From Sycon ciliatum (taxonomy: Eukaryota; Porifera; Calcarea; Leucosolenida; Sycettidae): 64,000 bases of DNA. The position numbers and the translations under genes were made by a program. The stretch lies in NCBI RefSeq assembly GCF_964019385.1, contig NC_088654.1, positions 4,757,097-4,821,096 on the forward strand, given 5' to 3'. The notes below the pieces were generated by a model that saw only the letters and a list, made by a program, of their open reading frames with translations, did not search any database and was not told the DNA's origin. This document shows positions 34,008 to 44,898 of this stretch, piece after piece. The number at the start of each line of letters is the position of its first letter. Position 1 is the stretch's first letter.

Positions 34008-34194
34008 GGTACGCTTTCCAACGGCCAAAGAGAGTTGGAAAGCTTGTGTCTTTGTGGGTAACCTGAACATTTGGGCTCATGCAAAATCGCACCGATTTTG
34101 GGATTTCCCCACAACTTTTTGCGTCCGCAAAAATGTTGTGCTGGACCGCATTCCTGTCACTTCGCAGTGGCTTTTCGTTGGTGCAGTTTGTATT
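34008..34194 (+). repeat. Dispersed repeat, copy 1
   Basis: About 185 bp, 95% or more alike to 37812-37998. It runs from GGTACGCTTTCCAACGG to TTTTCGTTGGTGCAGTTTGT. It has a terminal hairpin (CTTTCCAAC..GTTGGAAAG) but no clear A or B box of an RNA polymerase III promoter. Confidence 0.7.
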
Positions 34195-35869
34195 TTGGAG
34201 TTCTATGACATTTTGGGTCTAACATGATCATGGAAGAGTGCTCTTTCGACGAGAACAGGGCTTCAACTGTAGCTTTACAGCAGGAAAGAAAATCGATGCT
34301 GATGGTCAGAGGGAAGACGTGATTGAACGATTTCTTGGCTGTTTTATGTTGGCAAGTCAAATATTCACCCTGTAGGCAGGTTAGTTTTTCTTCAGCTTCG
34401 GCCGTTTTTACCTCTGCTGCTGAACAGCTAGATCCCTGGACGTCAACTGCCGGCCAAGCATGTCATTGTTACGTACGGCCGGCCTGCTGCGAGTGTTCAT
34501 CCTAATAATTGTGTGATCTACAGCGGGGCTGCCAAGTTTGTCCATTGATGCTGTCCAGCCAACTTTGTTGCTGCGTCTTATCAGCCAAATCCAGTGTCAT
34601 CTGCTGCGAATATGCCAAATTTGGCCATTGCTACTACTTCTAGTCCGTCACATACAGTATTATCTGCGGAGAATCTGCCAAATGATTCGTCCAGTGCAGC
34701 TGGTCAGCCAACCATTGTGGCATCTGCTGCAAGCCTGGTGAATGTTGCTGTTTGTCAGTCAACATGTAAAACCATCGACCATGTATAAGTAATCACTCGT
34801 ACATTGTTCACAATGCAGTATGTTGCTGGGCACCCATATTCGCCCCTCACAGCCAGTCAGCCACTAATTTTCCTGCTGGTGGTCATCCGTATATGCCAGC
34901 TTTGTCGGTCGGTCGGCACCCGTATGTCGCGTACTGCATTCAGTTGCGCATGTTGCCAGCTGCAACTAGCCAGCGAGTTATTTCACATCACGGTAATAAT
35001 GGACGTACCTCACAGTGCTGCCCCTGCATGGGCTCTTTGGCCGTGTGAATGAGTGGAGAGATTTTCACAAAAAAAATCCGGGGTTCCAGTAAGTAGCGGC
35101 AACACCCCGACCGCTCAGCAAGCAACTTCTGCACAAGCAGCAAGATGTTCGGGCGTAGTGTGAGAGCCGGCGTCAATCTAAGTCTGGAGGCCGTGGAGAA
35201 TGATCAAACCATGATGGCAGAGATGCTGCAATATTTGAGTGGCGCGGAAGTGGATGGATTTGATGTGGCCGCCTCCTATTCTCAATAGCGGTATTGCAGC
35301 AGAGGAGGCTAGCCGAGTTCTTGGCAGCCACCAAGAAAAAGCTGGAATCGCCCACAGCGGCAATCTGACAAGTGAGATGCTTTACAGCCACACCTGTGCC
35401 GAGGGCATATAAATCCCCTCAGATACCACCTGGGCTGAATTATCCATCAGGCAAGTGTACATGATGATAAACAATGTCTGTTTTGGGCTTAAGGTATTCA
35501 TTTTGCATTGAATGAGTGGTCAGGCCATGCAACGAGCTTCTTACAAGCGGATGAGTATAATGTAGGGGCCTGGTGGGTCATGCAATTTGTGTGCAAGGGA
35601 TGTATTTACTCATAATTCTCGGTGCTTTGCCGCTAAACCAGTGATGAAACATCACTATGATCCATGGACATGAAAAACATAATCCATTATAAGGTATATG
35701 GGTACCTACTAAAGCATGAATATGGAATAACGAGCATGAATGAGACAAGGGTACCTGCGGAAGCATGAATAAGGAGTAACGAGCATGAAGGAGACAAACA
35801 CCGAAAAGTGTGAAATAGTTGTGTAGCCGATTACCGTATATCTGGTATCCTATTCTTACTTTGCCCTTG
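34195..35869. other. No gene recognised; possible decayed ORF remnants
   Basis: A plus-strand frame at about 34530-34790 has Ser/Ala-rich repeats of an SAANMPN or SAENLPN type. Another from 35144 encodes FGRSVRAGVNLSLEAVEND and further residues before a stop at 35286. These could be remnants of one protein, perhaps gag-like, but I cannot support a function. Confidence 0.3.
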
Positions 35870-35937
35870 TCAGTGAAGTGTAAGAGAGCCCCAGTGCGGC
35901 TCAGAAGTGTGAAGGGTGCGAATGCCTTCGGGCAATG

Positions 35938-36034
<97 letters not shown>

Positions 36035-36834
36035 AATGCCACAGTGGCACAATTTCATGGGTGTGAATGTCTTCGGGCAATGAGAGAGAGAGAAAGAGCT
36101 AATGCCGCAGTGGCACAGTTTGGTGTGTTTGTGAATGCCTTCGGGCAATGAGAGAGAGAGAGAGAACTAATACCGCGGTGGCACAGTTTGGTGGGTGTGA
36201 ATGCCTTCGGGCAATGAGTGAGAGAGAGAGCTAATGCCGCGGTGGCACGGAAATATTGCCGAAGTGGCACAGTTTGGTGGGTGTGAATGCCTTCGGGCTA
36301 TGAGTGAGAGAGAACTAATGCCGCAGTGGCACGGTTTGGTGGGTGTGAATGCCTTCGGGCAATGAGTGAGAGAGAGAGAGAGCTAATGCCGCGGTGGCAC
36401 AGAGATATTGCCGAAGTGGCACAGTTTTGGTGGGTGTGAATGCTTTCGGGCTATGAGTGAGAGAGAGCTAATGCCGCGGTCGCACGGAGATATTGCCGAA
36501 GTGGCACAGTTTTGGTGGGTGTGAATGCTTTCGGGCAATGAGAGAGAGAGAGAACTAATGCCGCGGTGGCACCGAGATATTGCCGAAGTGGCACAGTTTG
36601 GTGGGTGTGAATGCCTTCGGGCAATGAGAGAGAGAGAACTAATGCCGCAGTGGCACGGTTTGGTGGGTGTGAATGCCTTCGGGCAATGAGTGAGAGAGAG
36701 AGAGAGCTAATGCCGTAGTGGCACCGAGATATTGCCGAAGTGGCACAGTTTGGTGGGTGTGAATGCCTTCGGGCAATGAGAGAGAGAACTAACGCCGCAG
36801 TGGCACAGTTTGGTGGGTGTGAATGCCTTTGGGC

Positions 36835-36892
<58 letters not shown>

Positions 36893-37160
36893 AATGCCAC
36901 AGTGGCACAGTTTGGTCTGTGTGAATGCCTTCGGGTAATGAGAGAGAGAGAGAGAGCTAATGCTGCAGTGGCACAGTTTGGTCTGTGTGAATGCCTTCGG
37001 GTAATGCGAGAGAGAAGGAGAGAGAGAGAGAGAGAGAGAAAGAGAGGAAGAGAGAGCTGATGCCGCAGTTTCATGGGTGTGAATGCCTTCGGGAAACGAG
37101 TGAGAGAAATATTGCCAAAGTAGCACAGTTTGATGGGTGTGAGTACCGTCGGGGAATTAG
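35870..37160 (+). repeat. Minisatellite array with embedded (GA)n tracts
   Basis: About fifteen units share GTGTGAATGCCTTCGGGCAA, then TGAG with (GA)n of variable length, then CTAATGCCGCGGTGGCAC, and in some units an extra GATATTGCCGAAGTGGCAC block. Unit length is roughly 60-105 bp. The longest (GA)n runs are at 35938-36031 and 36839-36890. Long minus-strand frames rich in Leu-Ser come only from the GA repeat. Confidence 0.9.
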
Positions 37161-37739
37161 TGAGAAATACAGTACAGTACCTCTTTGGCCTGCAGTTGTG
37201 TGTTGTGTTTGTGCTTCGCTTCTGTGACTTGTATGTTTCCACAGGTGGAGGCGTTGGGCACGGAGGTGACATATCTTGTCTTAATCTTGCGCTCAGTTGT
37301 GTGGCTATCGCAGTGGTCTGAAGAGCACGAAGATGCCTGGGTTCAGGGGGGCCATTTGGTACCTACCGAGTCAATGCCCTGACCGTACAGTATGGACTGT
37401 GGCCTATATACAGACGTTTTGGTATGATCACATCAGCAGCTGGGCCAGCCATTGTATGGCGAGACACATGCTTGGCATTTACCATGGCCTTTACATCTCT
37501 ATGACGTATACCAGGGCCGAGAGCTGTTTTCTATAGATGCTGCGCGAGTAGGATGTTAATGAGAGTGTTGTTCAGGAACATGGATAGTGCAATCTGCCTT
37601 ACTGGACGAATCCAAACCTCGTATTGGCAAATATTGGGAATCTATGCAAGCGCTATGCAGCCGAATCGGATGACACCATTTGACAGGTAACACAGAGTAT
37701 ATGGCAAGGCATGTACCCAGGGCTATCCTTTTCTGTCGC
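37161..37739. other. No gene recognised
   Basis: Nothing recognisable. The window between the minisatellite and the duplication at 37740 contains only short unrelated frames. Confidence 0.45.
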
Positions 37740-38561
37740 CATTGCCAAGCCACCGTGCTCACAGCAGAGACTTCTGTGTGTGTTATTGTTGTGAAGTGGA
37801 CCACAAAGACGGTACGCTTTCCAACGGCCAAAGACAGTTGGAAAGCTTGTGTCTTTGTGGGTAACCTGAACATTTGGGCTCATGCAAAAATCGCACCGAT
37901 TTTGGGATTTCCCCACAACTTTTGCGTTCCCAAAAATGTTGTGCTGGACCGCATTCCTGTCACTTCGCAGTGGCTTTTCGTTGGTGCAGTTTGTATCCCA
38001 CCCTCCCACCCCTGACTTCTGGGTGTGTATTTATCGATATATTATCGTATTGGTTTTTCTTATTGGCCATGTGGCTGTTGCAGTTACGACTGCTTTTCTT
38101 TTTTAGTTAAAAAAAAAACGTAGGGGTGGTGTGTGCGTCGTGGGCCATTGTATACAGCTTCAGATTGTATGGCTAGTGACAGGGGGGTTGAGTCTGCAGG
38201 GGAAGAATACAGTGATTGAACTGAAGCTGGATGATGACCGTGTGGTGAGTGTGTGGGGGGTTCGAGATGTCGTCCTGGGGCAGGGATGTCGGTCCTTTAG
38301 CTTGGACGGGTGTTGTTACATTCATTGTAACATTTTGTCGTTTTCTGTGTGTTTTGCTGTGCGACTATAGTAGCAGCAGTGTCTTGTGCTAATTTTTCTT
38401 ATGATATCAAGCCCTATGCATACAATTATTCAAAAAAGAAAAAGAAAAAAAATATCAGGAAGGAGATATAATAATATCAATAATAAAGCCATTGCCGAGC
38501 CACCGTGCTCACAGCAGAGACTTCTGTGTGTGTTCTTGTTGTGAAGTGGACCACAAAGACG
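37740..38561. mobile_element. Insertion flanked by a 72-bp direct duplication
   Basis: The segment CATTGCCAAGCCACCGTGCT to CACAAAGACG at 37740-37811 recurs at 38489-38561. Between them lie dispersed-repeat copy 2 (37812-37998) and about 490 bp of unique sequence with a poly-A-like AAAAAAAAAACG at 38108. No ORF is convincing. The long duplication could be a rearrangement product rather than a target duplication. Confidence 0.5.
37812..37998 (+). repeat. Dispersed repeat, copy 2
   Basis: The partner of 34008-34194, with only a few differences. It begins exactly at the end of the 72-bp duplicated segment. Confidence 0.7.
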
Positions 38562-39109
38562 AAGGTAGCATTTATAAAAGAAACGAATACATTCGGGGTA
38601 CAAGTGGGAGCATTGAGACATCAAGCAACCTACAGATTTGCTAACTTTGTTGCACACAAAATTTACGTGAGAATTCCAGGACAATTGCAAGTCAAATACA
38701 ACACCCAAATCCCTGTGCGTAACTACAATATTAATAGCCGAATCAAGTCCGGGAAGGGTAAATGTGGGAGCTAGGGTGGTCTAGTTGAGGGAGAAAGACT
38801 ATTTCTGTCTTCAAGATATTGGCTCTCAGACGCCATGACAACATCCATTTATGAACAACATTGATTCCATTTTGAAGCTTCGTACAAAGGTTTGGAATGT
38901 CAGCGTCAAACTGAATGAGGGCTATGTCATCAGCAAATAGTGACAAACCATCTATACTGTCAGGTAGATCGTTTATATACAACAAGAATAGTGGAGGCCC
39001 CAGTATAGATCCCTCGGGGACTCCCGACTTCACAGATAGTGGGTCTGAGAGTACCCCTTCGACTGACACTGCTTGTGTTCTATCTGTTAGGTAGTAAAAC
39101 ATGAAGTTT
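38562..39109 (-). pseudogene. CR1-like RT fragment
   Basis: From 39102 downwards the frame gives YLTDRTQAVSVEGVLSDP, SGVPEGSILGPPLFLLY and LSLFADDIALI, then LSWRLRANILKTE; a second frame adds DLQLSWNSHVNFVCNK and PECIRFFYKCYL. These are RT motifs from the palm to the thumb. One frameshift lies near 38740. It is cut at 38562 by the duplicated segment and at about 39110 by another 3' end. Confidence 0.8.
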
Positions 39110-39115
39110 GATTGT

Positions 39116-39664
39116 TTTGTTTGTTTCTTTTATTTGAATTCGTTCAAAGCACAGGAAATTCTGCCTTCTCACCAGAGGAAAAACCTCCGGTTCCTGCTAA
39201 GAACAAATATAATATTATGAGAGAAGGAAATATTAAAAAGAATCATAACATGATAATTCCAAAGCACAAAGTATGTATATAATTCAAATGGGTGTGTGTA
39301 TGTGTGAGCATGCAGTGAGGAACACACAGCGAAAACATGCAGTAATGTGTAGGTATGCCGAGCAAGGTGGTTACAAATTACAATTAATTCTGTTCAGAGC
39401 CAGTTTAAAGGCAAACGCCGCCCTGTGGAGGCGAATATCGCTGGGAAGGGCATTCCAAAGAGTGCTTCCCACAAATGTCAATGACTGACGACCGAAAGGT
39501 CCAGGAAGGAAAGGCACTTGCAGAAGCCGCTGTTCCTGTCCTCGAGTAATTCGGCGATCATCCCGGGATGCTTGGCCTGTATTAGCCATCAACTGAAAGT
39601 AGGTGCAGAGAAGAGGACTTGCAAGATCATGTAGGCAACGGAAAACAAAAAACAAAACCATCAT
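39116..39664 (-). pseudogene. 3' end of another CR1-like element
   Basis: The minus strand encodes FGRQSLTFVGSTLWNALPSD and a following IRLHRAAFAFKLALN before the stop at 39371, the last block of a non-LTR ORF2. Its A-rich tail (TTTGTTTCTTTTATTTGAA on the plus strand) is at 39116. It is heavily 5' truncated. Confidence 0.75.
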
Positions 39665-39739
39665 CAGGTCTTACACCACCTGACAGAAGAAGCCTGATGA
39701 AAAAGGCATGATCCTTCGAGGACCACCCTTCATTCAGCT

Positions 39740-40688
39740 GAATGGAACAGATTCTAGACATCTTTATAACAATTCTACACGCACTCTAGCCAGTTTCTGC
39801 CGAAAAAGATATCACTATCGGAGACCAAAGGTTTGCTTCCACACCCCACGCGTACATTGTGTATTCTTGGACTTCACCAAGGCGTTTGATAAAGTACACC
39901 ACGCTAGCCTGATCAGCCATCTGAGCTATTTGGTGGAACAGGAAGCAATTCCCTGGTTTGAGAGCTATCTATGAAACAGAAGTCTATTAGTACGCCTAGA
40001 GGATGCAGTATCTGAAAGCTATGAGTTGTCATGTGCAGTCCCTCAAGGGTCCCATCTAGCACCCCTTCTCTTCCTTATATATTATATCAACTCTCTCCCT
40101 AAAATTATAAAGCATACTTCCCCTATCTGTTTGCAGATGATGTCACCCTCCACAACGTTCACACACGTACTGATTCCCTGGCTGGTAACCTAGCCAACGT
40201 CCAAGCCGATTTAGCGAGCTGCCAACAGTGGGCAAGAACGTCCACGGCACGTTCTCTGCAGACAAGACAAGACTACTTCAGTAGTATAATGTCCAATTAC
40301 GACCTTCCTCCTGGACACTCTGTGCAGATGGACAATGTAGACTTAAACGTCAAGCAGCATTGTAAACATTTAGGAGTGCAGCTGAGCAGAAATCTTAAGG
40401 TCGAGAATTATTTCAATGCCATATCCAAGAAATTTCAGCAAAGAGTAAATCTATAATATGCTATATGGGTCGCTACCTACCTTGCCCATGCATTGCCTTG
40501 CTCTACAAATCACATTGATGTAATTGTTAGAAACGTATCACAGAAGGTGGGTGTCTTACGTCGCACCTTTCCGGCAACTGAGCAAACTTGGACGCCGCCA
40601 GTACATCCTGTCTGTCGTTCTTCCTGACATTCTATACTGCATCTGTTCATCCGTCATGCTGATTACTGCGAAGGATCACAATCGACTA
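39740..40688 (+). pseudogene. CR1-like RT fragment on the plus strand, ends in the gap
   Basis: Frames give VFLDFTKAFDKVHHASLI (about 39870), AVPQGSHLAPLLFLIYYI (about 40036), LFADDVTLHNVHT (about 40130) and HCKHLGVQLSRNLKVEN (about 40360). Several stops and frameshifts interrupt them. A last frame from 40524 runs into the run of Ns. Confidence 0.75.
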
Positions 40689-40888
40689 NNNNNNNNNNNN
40701 NNNNNNNNNNNNNNNNNNNNNNNNNNNNNNNNNNNNNNNNNNNNNNNNNNNNNNNNNNNNNNNNNNNNNNNNNNNNNNNNNNNNNNNNNNNNNNNNNNNN
40801 NNNNNNNNNNNNNNNNNNNNNNNNNNNNNNNNNNNNNNNNNNNNNNNNNNNNNNNNNNNNNNNNNNNNNNNNNNNNNNNNNNNNNNNN
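40689..40888. other. Assembly gap (200 N)
   Basis: Exactly 200 Ns. RT-related sequence reads on the plus strand to the left and on the minus strand to the right, so order and orientation across the gap are not certain. Confidence 1.
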
Positions 40889-41873
40889 AAAGAAGTGCAG
40901 CATCATCTGGGGACGCCCGATGGCGCCTCCACGCCTGTTGTTTTCTGTCAACACATGCTTGGCATTCAGGAGACCACCAGATTGGGTTGCTGGCTCGCTG
41001 CTTCAATACTTTGGATGGTATGAATCGTTTCATTGCCTCTGTGACTTTCCTGGTGAGTTTGTCACATGAGGTGTCAACGTCATCAGTAGCAAGGAAGGAC
41101 CAGTCTGAGTCGCGCAGGAAGGCGCGTAGGCGGGGCCAGTCGGCTTGCTGGTACCGCCATACTGTGCGCTTGGTCGGACGGTCTGGGGTTGGTGCCACAT
41201 CAAAATGTGCAACTATCACTGCATGATCGGATTTGCCAAGGGGTGGATGCAGAGGCGTGACGATTCTGCCTGGTAAATCTGACATTACGAGGTCCAAGGT
41301 GTTGCGACCACGGGTTGGCTCATGGACGAGCTGCTCAAGACCATACATGTGGCACATGTCCTCTGCATATTCGCCTGCACGTGTCGTTCGACTGCTGTGG
41401 AGCCAGTCTTGGTTGTGCACATTAAAGTCACCAGCTAGAATCACAGGCGAATTTCGGCGCGCTGTCGACTCGAGGCCCACAGATATGGCGTCAAAGATGG
41501 TGATGTCCGTGTCTGAGCACGTTCCAGGGCGGTAAGCTGCACATATGACCACAGACTGGCCGTTGCACAGCTTGACGCTTAGCCAGATGAGCTCCTGATC
41601 AAGCACGTCGATTGTTTCCAGCTCCCGCATAGCGAGGGAAGTCTTAACCCAGACTGCCACACCACCGCCATGGCGAGTCCTGTCACGCCGCAAGGGTGAG
41701 TAATAGCCAGGGACCGTCAGCTCTGCTTGAGTAGTACTTTCTGGGGTGAGCTTGGTTTCTGTGATGATGGCGATATCAGGTTGGACTTGGTCTAGGGTGT
41801 GCTGGAACTCACCAAGTTTGGATTGCAGTCCGAAGGCATTTGTGAGCAGGAGCGTTATGCTGGGGGGCATCAT
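40889..41873 (-). pseudogene. ORF2 endonuclease of a third CR1-like element, cut by the gap
   Basis: The frame starts at 41873 and overlaps the end of ORF1 by ATGA. It gives LLLTNAFGLQSKLGEF, IITETKLTPES, ILAGDFNVHNQDW and GKSDHAVIVAHFD, the blocks of an AP-type endonuclease, then the RT linker (NPIWWSPECQACVDRKQQ). It is open up to the gap, so the RT may be intact but unsequenced. Confidence 0.85.
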
Positions 41874-42697
41874 TTGGATTGCTGCTCAGTGCGTTCCTTA
41901 AATCGCCATGGCCTCGCGTACAGGGGCCTTGGCCAGAAATTCTCAGTTGTGACTAGGGTGAGGTCCTTAGCGTCCACAGTTAGGTGGGCAGACACTCTTC
42001 CTGCCTCCGTGGTGTGGAGGCTGCAAGTGTGCACCGTTGCCGTACCCCCTGCTGCAACTGCACGCTGCTGGGTGAAGCTTTTCAGTCCCTCCTCAGTGCA
42101 GCTTGAGCTTAAATTGCCTACATACAAAACTGCCCTCCTGGACCTGGGAGGCTCTCCTGACACCAGTTGCCAGCTGTCGTCGTCTAAGACCTCCAGGACT
42201 GGCTTGGAGCGATGTTTAGCTCTCCTGCTGTAGGGGCCCTCAATGCCAGTGATCTCAGAATTACTGTCTTCCTCACTGGACGCCTCAGGCTCAGGGTCAC
42301 TGCCAGTGTCACCCACGCTACGGGGATCACCCGTACTAGCAGTGCACGCGGCAGCCTGGCCTGTGCGGGTACTACGGGTACGATTTATTGACGATTTCGT
42401 AGATCTACGCTTCGTACGCTGGCTCTGCTGAGAAGCTTGAACATTTGGGAGAACACTTGCCTTGGCAATGGCGGCTTCCTTGACGGAGACAACTTCCTGA
42501 GTCAGGCCTGACACTTGCCGCGACAGGTCATTGATTCTTTTGTTGAGGCGATCCTCGCGATCGGCCGACTCGGACGCTAAGTTCGCCAGGGTCTTGATAA
42601 CCTCAATCACAGACGACTCAATACCCGGGAGGGAGCACAGCAGTTTCGTCTCGACCTCTGAGAGCCCCTTGAGGGCGGCCTTTGTAGCTGGGGGCAT
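41870..42697 (-). CDS. ORF1 of the third CR1-like element
   Basis: This 275-residue protein has an N-terminal helical region (LSEVETKLLCSLPGIE), a coiled coil at about 40-75 (DREDRLNKRINDLSRQV), a basic Ser/Thr/Arg linker, and a C-terminal RRM-like block (AVLYVGNLSSSCTEEGL to FWPRPLYARPWRF). It is the same layout as the ORF1 at 61901-63352, without the long Ser/Gly/Asp tail. It probably binds the element RNA. The frame is unbroken. Confidence 0.8.
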   Translation of the reverse strand: MPPATKAALKGLSEVETKLLCSLPGIESSVIEVIKTLANLASESADREDRLNKRINDLSRQVSGLTQEVVSVKEAAIAKASVLPNVQASQQSQRTKRRSTKSSINRTRSTRTGQAAACTASTGDPRSVGDTGSDPEPEASSEEDSNSEITGIEGPYSRRAKHRSKPVLEVLDDDSWQLVSGEPPRSRRAVLYVGNLSSSCTEEGLKSFTQQRAVAAGGTATVHTCSLHTTEAGRVSAHLTVDAKDLTLVTTENFWPRPLYARPWRFKERTEQQSK

Positions 42698-43108
42698 GGC
42701 CGCCAGAGGTGGGTCAGCCCTACTACGCGATACTAACTAACTAATACTGCTAGTGGTCCTCTTGGCCACGCCGACGGGCTGCCAGAGACTGAAAAACTGC
42801 GGAGCTCAAAAATTTGCTTCCACTTCAGTAAACTTCAAAAAAAGAAGATAAGATGTGAATGCACCAGGTTATAGGTATCGGGGTAGGATCATCGGGGAAA
42901 TGGAAAATAAAAGTTTGAAGATGTGCAACATCTGATGACGCGTTGGGGACGACACACATGATCTCGGTCTTGGCGGAGTTCGGCCGGAGCGTCCACCTTC
43001 GCATCCACTTGACCACACAGTCTATTCCTACCTGCAGGTCGCACGCGACGGGGAGCGACCGGTGACTAGCCAGCAGAGTGGTGTCGTCCGCATATAGCGA
43101 GGTGTTGG

Positions 43109-43445
43109 TGTAGTATCCCTGCCCGACCAATACAGCAGCAGTAAGGAACTAATACGGAGCTTTGCCTGATGTATACTAAAGTGTATCTCCGTATATAAGC
43201 GTACGGCGTCTGCTGCATAAAAGCAGCTGCGCATTTCTGTTTTAAGGAGATTAGATTAGATTAGATAGCAATGAAAGCTAACTCGAAGAAGAAGGAGTCA
43301 ACCTCTAGGTAATCACCGGAGAGAAAGTTATTTATTTTGCCGCTTCTTCTTTCACTAATAATTATATCTCAGGTGTGTACCTGAAAGTAGAATAAAAGTA
43401 ATTCTTGTTAATTGCACCGCGCCTACCACTCGGCTACCTGTTACA
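43109..43445 (+). repeat. 5' long terminal repeat
   Basis: 337 bp, TG..CA ends. It contains TCCGTATATAAGC (TATA-like, about 43192) and AATAAAAG near its end, a plausible promoter and polyadenylation signal. Confidence 0.9.
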
Positions 43446-43500
43446 TTGGTGGCAGCGGTGTAGTTTTAAATAAAACAACGTGATTCGACCCCAGACCCCC

Positions 43501-43542
43501 ATGGCTCAACCCGCTGCAGCTCCCTACGACGAATCAAGATGA
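43501..43542 (+). pseudogene. Short leader ORF, probable gag start
   Basis: An ATG just after the primer-binding region gives MAQPAAAPYDESR and a stop. The stop overlaps the ATG of the captured ORF at 43539. It may be the truncated start of the parental gag, with the capture junction at about 43537. Confidence 0.45.
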
Positions 43543-44080
43543 GAATCATGTTTCTTGCCTTCCTGGGCTTGGCCCTGCTTATTAGCTGCAGTCAGGGTGC
43601 TAGCGTGGATCACCCTTCTTTCCGCAGGCCACACACTGGAGATTCCGATGGCGATTCCAAGCGACCCGCTACCTACATGTATACTACCGGTGGTGATAGC
43701 GAAGCTGATGAGGACGACGACATGCAGGCTGCTGACCAAGACAAGGAGGGTATTCCCCAAGACCAGCAGCGTTTGATTTTCGCCGGCACGCCGGCCGAAC
43801 CCTGAGTGACTACAACGTTCAGCAGGAGTCCACTATTCACTTGGTACTTCGTCTCCGTGGTGGAATGCAGATTTTCGTCAACACTCTTCCTGGCTAGACC
43901 ATCACTCTTTACGTCGCGCCAAACGATGCTATCGACAATGTGAAGACCACGATTCAAGACGAGGAGGGAAGTTATTTGTCTGACGCCGAGCTAGCCGCTC
44001 TGAGTGACCGGCTCAACCAAGATGAAGATAAAACCTGGCTCGCCCTCCGCCATAGCTCCAGCCGCCGCGGTGGTTACTAA
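43539..44080 (+). pseudogene. Captured secreted-protein gene interrupted by one ubiquitin unit
   Basis: The ORF from 43539 begins with a clear signal peptide (FLAFLGLALLISCS core) and an acidic segment ([13 protein letters not shown]). At 43737 it enters [16 protein letters not shown] of ubiquitin. A 10-nt deletion then shifts the frame to a stop (43803). In the shifted frame ubiquitin continues through LVLRLRGG and MQIFV, with a TAG at the Lys11 codon, up to IQDEEG at 43968. After that comes LSDAELAALSDRLNQDED and a stop at 44078. Host-like parts before and after are in phase with each other once the ubiquitin unit is set aside. The host protein is not recognised. Confidence 0.8.
43737..43968 (+). 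pseudogene. Circularly permuted ubiquitin unit from a polyubiquitin transcript
   Basis: The segment runs from ubiquitin residue 32 to 76, then 1 to 35 of the next unit, so it spans a GG-Met junction and must come from a polyubiquitin array. It is bounded by CAAGACAAGGAGGG (43737-43750) and CAAGACGAGGAGGG (43955-43968), exactly 218 nt apart, that is one 228-nt unit less the 10-nt deletion. The deletion removes the region of Lys48. Stop at Lys11. Confidence 0.9.
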
Positions 44081-44562
44081 CGCTGATTCCAGGTATGGCA
44101 TTTTCTTTCCTGTCTTCCTTCAGTCTCCCTGTTCTCTTCAGTCTTCCTTTATGCGAGTGTGTGAATCCAGTTTAGTTTGGTAGGCGTCTGATCATGGTGA
44201 GCCACGGCTTACCCAGCTAACGTGGGACAATGTGTGTGACAACGCCCCTTATAGTTATAGTGTATTCAGTTCGGTTTTTGAACTCCGATGTTCCTGGCGG
44301 GTTGTGCCAGCGTTGTGCGGCAAGAGTGCTGTGGATTTTCAGGTCCTATTTGGAGGACAGTTCTTTCCCCTTTTGACCCCGTGAGATCGTGTGAACCTGG
44401 TGTGCTTCTACTTTATGATTTGTTATCAGTTCATTTCTTCTGTCTACTCTAAACGTTATCATTTCCGATATAATTTGCCATCTTCCGGTTGACGCTGTGT
44501 TCGTAACTCTTCACTAATTTTTTGAAAATCACGAGGGCGTGATAATCTGTAGGAAGGGAGTG
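44081..44562. other. 3' internal region of the LTR element
   Basis: Non-coding, pyrimidine-rich at first. The polypurine tract (AGGAAGGGAG, 44551-44560) adjoins the 3' LTR. Nothing else is recognised. Confidence 0.6.
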
Positions 44563-44898
44563 TGTAGTATCCCTGCCCGACCAATACAGAAGCAGTACGG
44601 AACTAATACGGAGCTTTGCCTGATGTATATTTAGTGTATCTCCGTATATAAGCGTACGGCGTCTGCTGCATAAAAGCAGCTGCGCATTTCTGTTTTAAGG
44701 AGATTAGATTAGATTAGATAGCAATGAAAGCTAACTCGAAGAAGAAGGAGTCAACCTCTAGGTAATCACCGGAGAGAAAGTTATTTATTTTGCCGCTTCT
44801 TCTTTCACTAATAATTATATCTCAGGTGTGTACCTGAAAGTAGAATAAAAGTAATTCTTGTTAATTGCACCGCGCCTACCACTCGGCTACCTGTCACA
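44563..44898 (+). repeat. 3' long terminal repeat
   Basis: 336 bp, a near-identical copy of the 5' LTR with a few substitutions and a short indel near 44628. Confidence 0.9.

Noticed and set aside
34008..34194. SINE with RNA polymerase III promoter
   Set aside because: No A or B box can be placed and no A-rich tail follows, so only a dispersed repeat is claimed.
35578..37272. Leu-Ser-rich minus-strand frames up to 273 codons
   Set aside because: They come from the (GA)n tracts and the minisatellite units.
39675..39720. CTGATGA followed by an AAGGCATGATCCTT stem, hammerhead-like
   Set aside because: The GAA core after stem II is missing (CGAGG instead), and stems I and III cannot be formed.
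43539..43805. Functional secreted ubiquitin-like protein
   Set aside because: The ubiquitin part is frameshifted after residue 47 and has a stop at the Lys11 codon of the next unit, so no complete ubiquitin fold can be made.
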